DNA from: Candidatus Hydrogenedentota bacterium
GTDB lineage: Bacteria > Hydrogenedentota > Hydrogenedentia > Hydrogenedentales > JAJRTN01
Direction: 5' to 3'
NCBI GenBank assembly: GCA_024278275.1
Contig: JAJRTN010000008.1
Span: 1 to 54,897, forward strand
DNA: 54,897 nucleotides
The notes under the pieces are model-generated. The model worked only from the letters and a program-made list of their open reading frames with translations, was not told the origin of the DNA and made no database searches. Below, one piece after another: positions 52,230 through 54,897 of this stretch (positions within the stretch are counted from its first letter, which is position 1; each line of letters begins with the position of its first letter). Made by a program: the position numbers and the translations under genes.

Positions 52230-52997
52230 CTATCCCATGCCCCTGATCAGGGTATCCACGTTGCCCATCATGCGCTCGAACATGCCGTCAAGCACGTTCA
52301 GGTAGATGCCGATGATGAAGGCCGTAACAAAAAGCCCCGTCGCGATGGTGATGGGGAAACCCACCACGAAGAGGTGAATCTGCGGCACCACGCGTCCCAG
52401 CAGCCCCATGGTAATATAGGCCAACAGCATGGATGCCGATATAGGCGCCGAGATGATCAGCCCGTCGATGAACATGTCGCGGCCCCAGCGGCTCACTTCA
52501 TAAAGCAATTCCGGGTGTACGGCAAGGCCGCCCACCTGAATGACTTCATAGGTGTGGGCCAGGGCACGGATGGCGGTGTGATGAAAGCCGAGCACCAGGA
52601 AATAGAGCACGGCAATGATGAAAAGGAAAAAACCGAAGATAGGAAACTGGGTTTCAAGGGCGGGATTGAACACGTTCATCATGCCGAAACCGCTCTGCAT
52701 GTCCATGATCTGGCCGCCCACCTGGATCGCGGCAAAGAAGATGCTCATCACGAAGCCGATCATCAGGCCGATCAGCATCTCGCCAAGCGCCATGACACCG
52801 AAGGCCAGCGGACCGCTCGGCAACGGCGCGGCCAACACGGGGATGGTGGGCGTGATAAGAAGCGCCGTCAACGCGGTCAGCCCGATCTTCGCAATCGCCG
52901 GGAAATTGCCTGATCCCAGCACCGGCGCCGAGACCATGAGGCCGCTGAAACGCACCATGACCAAGGCGAAGAGCTTGAAGATCTCCACTTCGGCCAT
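52230..52997 (-). CDS. fliR: Flagellar export gate protein FliR
   Basis: 255 residues with five to six membrane helices (for example FALVMVRFSGLMVSAPVLGS and IGLTALTALLITPTIPVL). FliR joins FliP and FliQ in the helical export gate. It follows fliQ by 22 nt and precedes flhB by 7 nt, the common gene order. Confidence 0.93.
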   Translation of the reverse strand: MAEVEIFKLFALVMVRFSGLMVSAPVLGSGNFPAIAKIGLTALTALLITPTIPVLAAPLPSGPLAFGVMALGEMLIGLMIGFVMSIFFAAIQVGGQIMDMQSGFGMMNVFNPALETQFPIFGFFLFIIAVLYFLVLGFHHTAIRALAHTYEVIQVGGLAVHPELLYEVSRWGRDMFIDGLIISAPISASMLLAYITMGLLGRVVPQIHLFVVGFPITIATGLFVTAFIIGIYLNVLDGMFERMMGNVDTLIRGMG

Positions 52998-53019
52998 GGG
53001 CTATACCCCTCCTTCAAAG

Positions 53020-53295
53020 CTAATGGGCTTTCACAAGCTGGTCAAACGTCAACAACAGTTCACGCGTGAACCCAAGCACGGTCTCGGACATGAACGGCAG
53101 AAACACCACGAAGGCCACCAGCACCACCACGATCTTGGGCACGAAGGTCAGGGTGATTTCCTGGATCTGGGTCACCGACTGAAACACGCTGATGAGCAGG
53201 CCCACGATCATCCCCGCGAGCAGCATGGGCGCGGCCGCCAGGAGGGTCACCATCATGGCGCGCTGGGCGATATCCACAATATCATCAATCGTCAT
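53020..53295 (-). CDS. fliQ: Flagellar export gate protein FliQ
   Basis: 91 residues with two membrane hairpin helices (ALMVTLLA-type first helix near residue 15-35, IVVVLVAFVVFLPFM second) and the family VSVFQSVTQIQEITLTFVPK stretch. FliQ packs around FliP/FliR in the export gate. The ATG at 53295 gives the standard length and has GGGAG about 5 nt upstream. It is the first gene of the operon here; fliP, normally just before it, is absent. Confidence 0.92.
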   Translation of the reverse strand: MTIDDIVDIAQRAMMVTLLAAAPMLLAGMIVGLLISVFQSVTQIQEITLTFVPKIVVVLVAFVVFLPFMSETVLGFTRELLLTFDQLVKAH

Positions 53296-53354
53296 GGGGG
53301 GGCTCCCACAGCGTTTTCCGCCAACCGGACACAACATGCCCGATCTTAAGAGTA

Positions 53355-53383
53355 ATGTTACCACAACATATAGATGCAGTCAA
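53355..53383 (-). promoter_or_regulatory. Sigma-70 promoter of the fliQ-fliR-flhBAFG operon
   Basis: On the minus strand TTGACT, a 17-base spacer and TAACAT (53360-53355) form a strong consensus promoter about 60 bases upstream of fliQ. It supports fliQ as a true operon start and not a continuation from fliP. Confidence 0.7.
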
Positions 53384-53397
53384 CAAACAAGAACATT

Positions 53398-53426
53398 GCT
53401 AAGCCTTGAAAAAACAGGGGCTTAGC
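53398..53426. repeat. Inverted repeat between the divergent flagellar operon and menG/ubiE
   Basis: GCTAAGCC (53398-53405) and GGCTTAGC (53419-53426) form a perfect 8-bp dyad with a 13-base A-rich centre, just upstream of the flagellar promoter on the minus strand. It may be an operator or a hairpin. Confidence 0.5.
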
Positions 53427-53604
53427 ACGAGGATGCCATACAAGCGATTAATCGTCGCCACCATATCTTGGGGCACGCCCGGCGGGACCATCCGCCATGT
53501 CCACTGCCGTTCCACCCGGGGCCCGGCTTCGGTTGCATTCACGAACCCCGTCCCTTAGGATTGCGGCCGGAAATGCCGGAACCAAGGGAAGGACAACAGG
53601 CTTC

Positions 53605-54327
53605 GTGTCCGTTTCACCTCGTAAATCGCGGGAATTGCCACGTCAACAGGTCTTTCGTATGTTCGACCGCATTGCGCATCGCTATGACCTGCTCAACCGG
53701 CTCCTCTCTTTGGGCCGCGATGTGGCCTGGCGAAAAAAACTGGTACGTCACCTGCCCGAAGGGCGGGACCTGGAGGTGATCGACCTGGCCACGGGAACCG
53801 CGGATGTGCTTCTCGCGCTGGAAACTTCCGGCAGGGTACGCCGGGGGATCGGCGTGGACCTGTCGTGGGGCATGCTTACCTTCGGGCGAAAGAAAGTGGT
53901 GGCCCGGGGGCTGGATGACCGGTTGCTGCTGGTGCGATCCGACGCGACGCGACTGGGGGTTGCGGGCGAGGCCTTTGACGCCGTGACCATCGCCTTCGGC
54001 ATCCGCAACGTGACCGACGTGGCGGCGGGCCTCCGTGAAATACACCGGCTCCTCAAGCCGGGGGGCCGCGCCCTCATACTGGAGTTTTCCCTCCCGCAAA
54101 ACCGGCCTTTCCGGTGGCTCTACCTTTTTTATTTCCGCCACGTCCTGCCCCGCCTGGGCGGCCTTATCTCCGGCGACAGCCAGGCCTACCACTACCTCAA
54201 CCGGACCGTGGAGACATTTCCCTACGGTGCCGACTTCGAGGCGCTCATGGCCGACGCGGGATTCCGTCACGCCAAGGGCATCCCCCTCACCCTGGGCATC
54301 GCCACGCTCTATATCGGGGCGAAATAG
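53605..54327 (+). CDS. menG/ubiE: Demethylmenaquinone/ubiquinone methyltransferase
   Basis: About 240 residues. The UbiE/MenG start FRMFDRIAHRYDLLNRLLSLG is clear, followed by the SAM loop VIDLATGTADVLLAL, FDAVTIAFGIRNVTD and the LLKPGGRALILEFS post-loop. The enzyme adds the final ring methyl of menaquinone (or ubiquinone). The GTG at 53605, with AAGGGAAGGA about 12 nt upstream, gives normal length; an ATG at 53497 would add a 36-residue Arg-rich extension. No other quinone genes are adjacent. Confidence 0.92.
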   Translation: MSVSPRKSRELPRQQVFRMFDRIAHRYDLLNRLLSLGRDVAWRKKLVRHLPEGRDLEVIDLATGTADVLLALETSGRVRRGIGVDLSWGMLTFGRKKVVARGLDDRLLLVRSDATRLGVAGEAFDAVTIAFGIRNVTDVAAGLREIHRLLKPGGRALILEFSLPQNRPFRWLYLFYFRHVLPRLGGLISGDSQAYHYLNRTVETFPYGADFEALMADAGFRHAKGIPLTLGIATLYIGAK

Positions 54328-54897
54328 TCTTTCGGCGCGTGCTTCGTCACGGGACGGACAGGACGCCCCGCCTATCACCCCCTTTCGGCGTGTCCATGTG
54401 CAGATGGGGTCCGGCCAAGGGCCTGGCGAAGCAAGGCGGGCGACCGCGTGCCGTGCCACGGACGGCTTATCCGCCAACGCCTTTGCGCCAAGGCGCTCCA
54501 TGAATAATGTATCCGCAGATTGCGCAGATGAACGCAGATTCTCCCGTTCCCACGCAGGGCGTGGCGAGTAGGGACAAGCGCCCGCTTGTCCGTTGTGACC
54601 GAAGTGGGCTGCGTTTCACATGGAGTTTTGTCAGACAAGCTACTTGGCACGCTTGGCCTACACGCACAATAATCCCGCGAAGCATGGCCTGGTCAAGGAT
54701 GCCAAGGAGTCTTTCCGCCGAACGGTATGTTCCATAAAGTATGATGATGTAAACGTAATGGATGACTTCTAGCACGCAGCGGCAGCCCCAATATGGAGTG
54801 CGGCAGCTTGCTGCCGCTTTCCTTACCGGCGGCTTGCCGCCTCTTAAAATCATCTATGATATTCGAGGATCCATGAAAACCGCATCGTGCCCAGTCG
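54328..54897. repeat. Gene-free end region with hairpin repeats
   Basis: No supported gene. Elements include CGCAGATTGCGCAGATGAACGCAGATT-type micro-repeats (about 54512-54540), a TTCCCACGCAGGGCGTGG unit (about 54547), the perfect dyad GGACAAGCG-CC-CGCTTGTCC (54572-54591), GCGGCAGC-TT-GCTGCCGC followed by TTT (54800-54820, terminator-like), and GGCGGC-TT-GCCGCC (54828-54841). Confidence 0.6.

Noticed and set aside
54467-54853. Minus-strand frame of 128 codons at the window end
   Set aside because: Built over known hairpin repeats, no ribosome-binding site and no domain.

Overview
This GC-rich window (roughly 60% or more by eye) is bacterial chromosome from a diderm, probably motile organism outside the well-studied phyla. 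Secreted sulfatase-fold, DUF2961 and DUF1080 proteins, two Gfo/Idh/MocA oxidoreductases and a BlaI/M56 pair recall the Planctomycetota/PVC world. A complete ftsZ in a murC-ftsQ-ftsZ cluster argues against Planctomycetota, so I favour Candidatus Hydrogenedentota or a neighbouring lineage. That assignment is inference from gene content only.

Layout. 0.36-4.84 kb: a minus-strand pair of secreted carbohydrate-active proteins (sulfatase-fold, then GH172-like). 5.4-10 kb: NCS1-type transporter, PilZ protein, and a large secreted protein with a Met-Pro-Gly repeat tail that ends in a clear intrinsic terminator. 10.1-11.6 kb: a sugar ABC ATPase with no permease beside it. 11.7-16.6 kb: a BlaI repressor and an M56 (BlaR1-like) protein of 1463 residues whose sensor part is built from duplicated domains; its 3' end runs into a repeat-rich stretch (16.6-17.4 kb). 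17.5-22.2 kb: methyltransferase, CgeB-like glycosyltransferase with TPRs, and an SGNH hydrolase fused to two DUF1080 domains. 22.4-25.2 kb: a small unknown protein, then the arsenic operon arsR-arsM-acr3 on the minus strand. 25.5-30.5 kb: secreted oxidoreductase, PfkB kinase and a BNR-repeat surface protein. 31.1-33.3 kb: a NifX/orange-protein-like gene with a sigma-54 promoter, next to its likely sigma-54 activator. 33.5-39 kb: HNH endonuclease, fused CobA-HemD, a Schlafen/AlbA-type regulator and a second Gfo/Idh/MocA protein.

39.2-46.7 kb is a housekeeping block: murC-ftsQ, ftsZ-pilT (overlapping), an Nfu-type Fe-S carrier, a divergent IscU-like protein and ispG. ftsA is absent between ftsQ and ftsZ. 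46.8-53.3 kb is a minus-strand flagellar operon, fliQ-fliR-flhB-flhA-flhF-flhG, behind a good sigma-70 promoter. A MenG/UbiE methyltransferase follows, and the window ends in non-coding repeats.

Most intergenic gaps carry short hairpin repeats of REP type, and several carry a shared CGCAAATG-centred motif. I found no rRNA, tRNA, CRISPR array, transposase or prophage gene.
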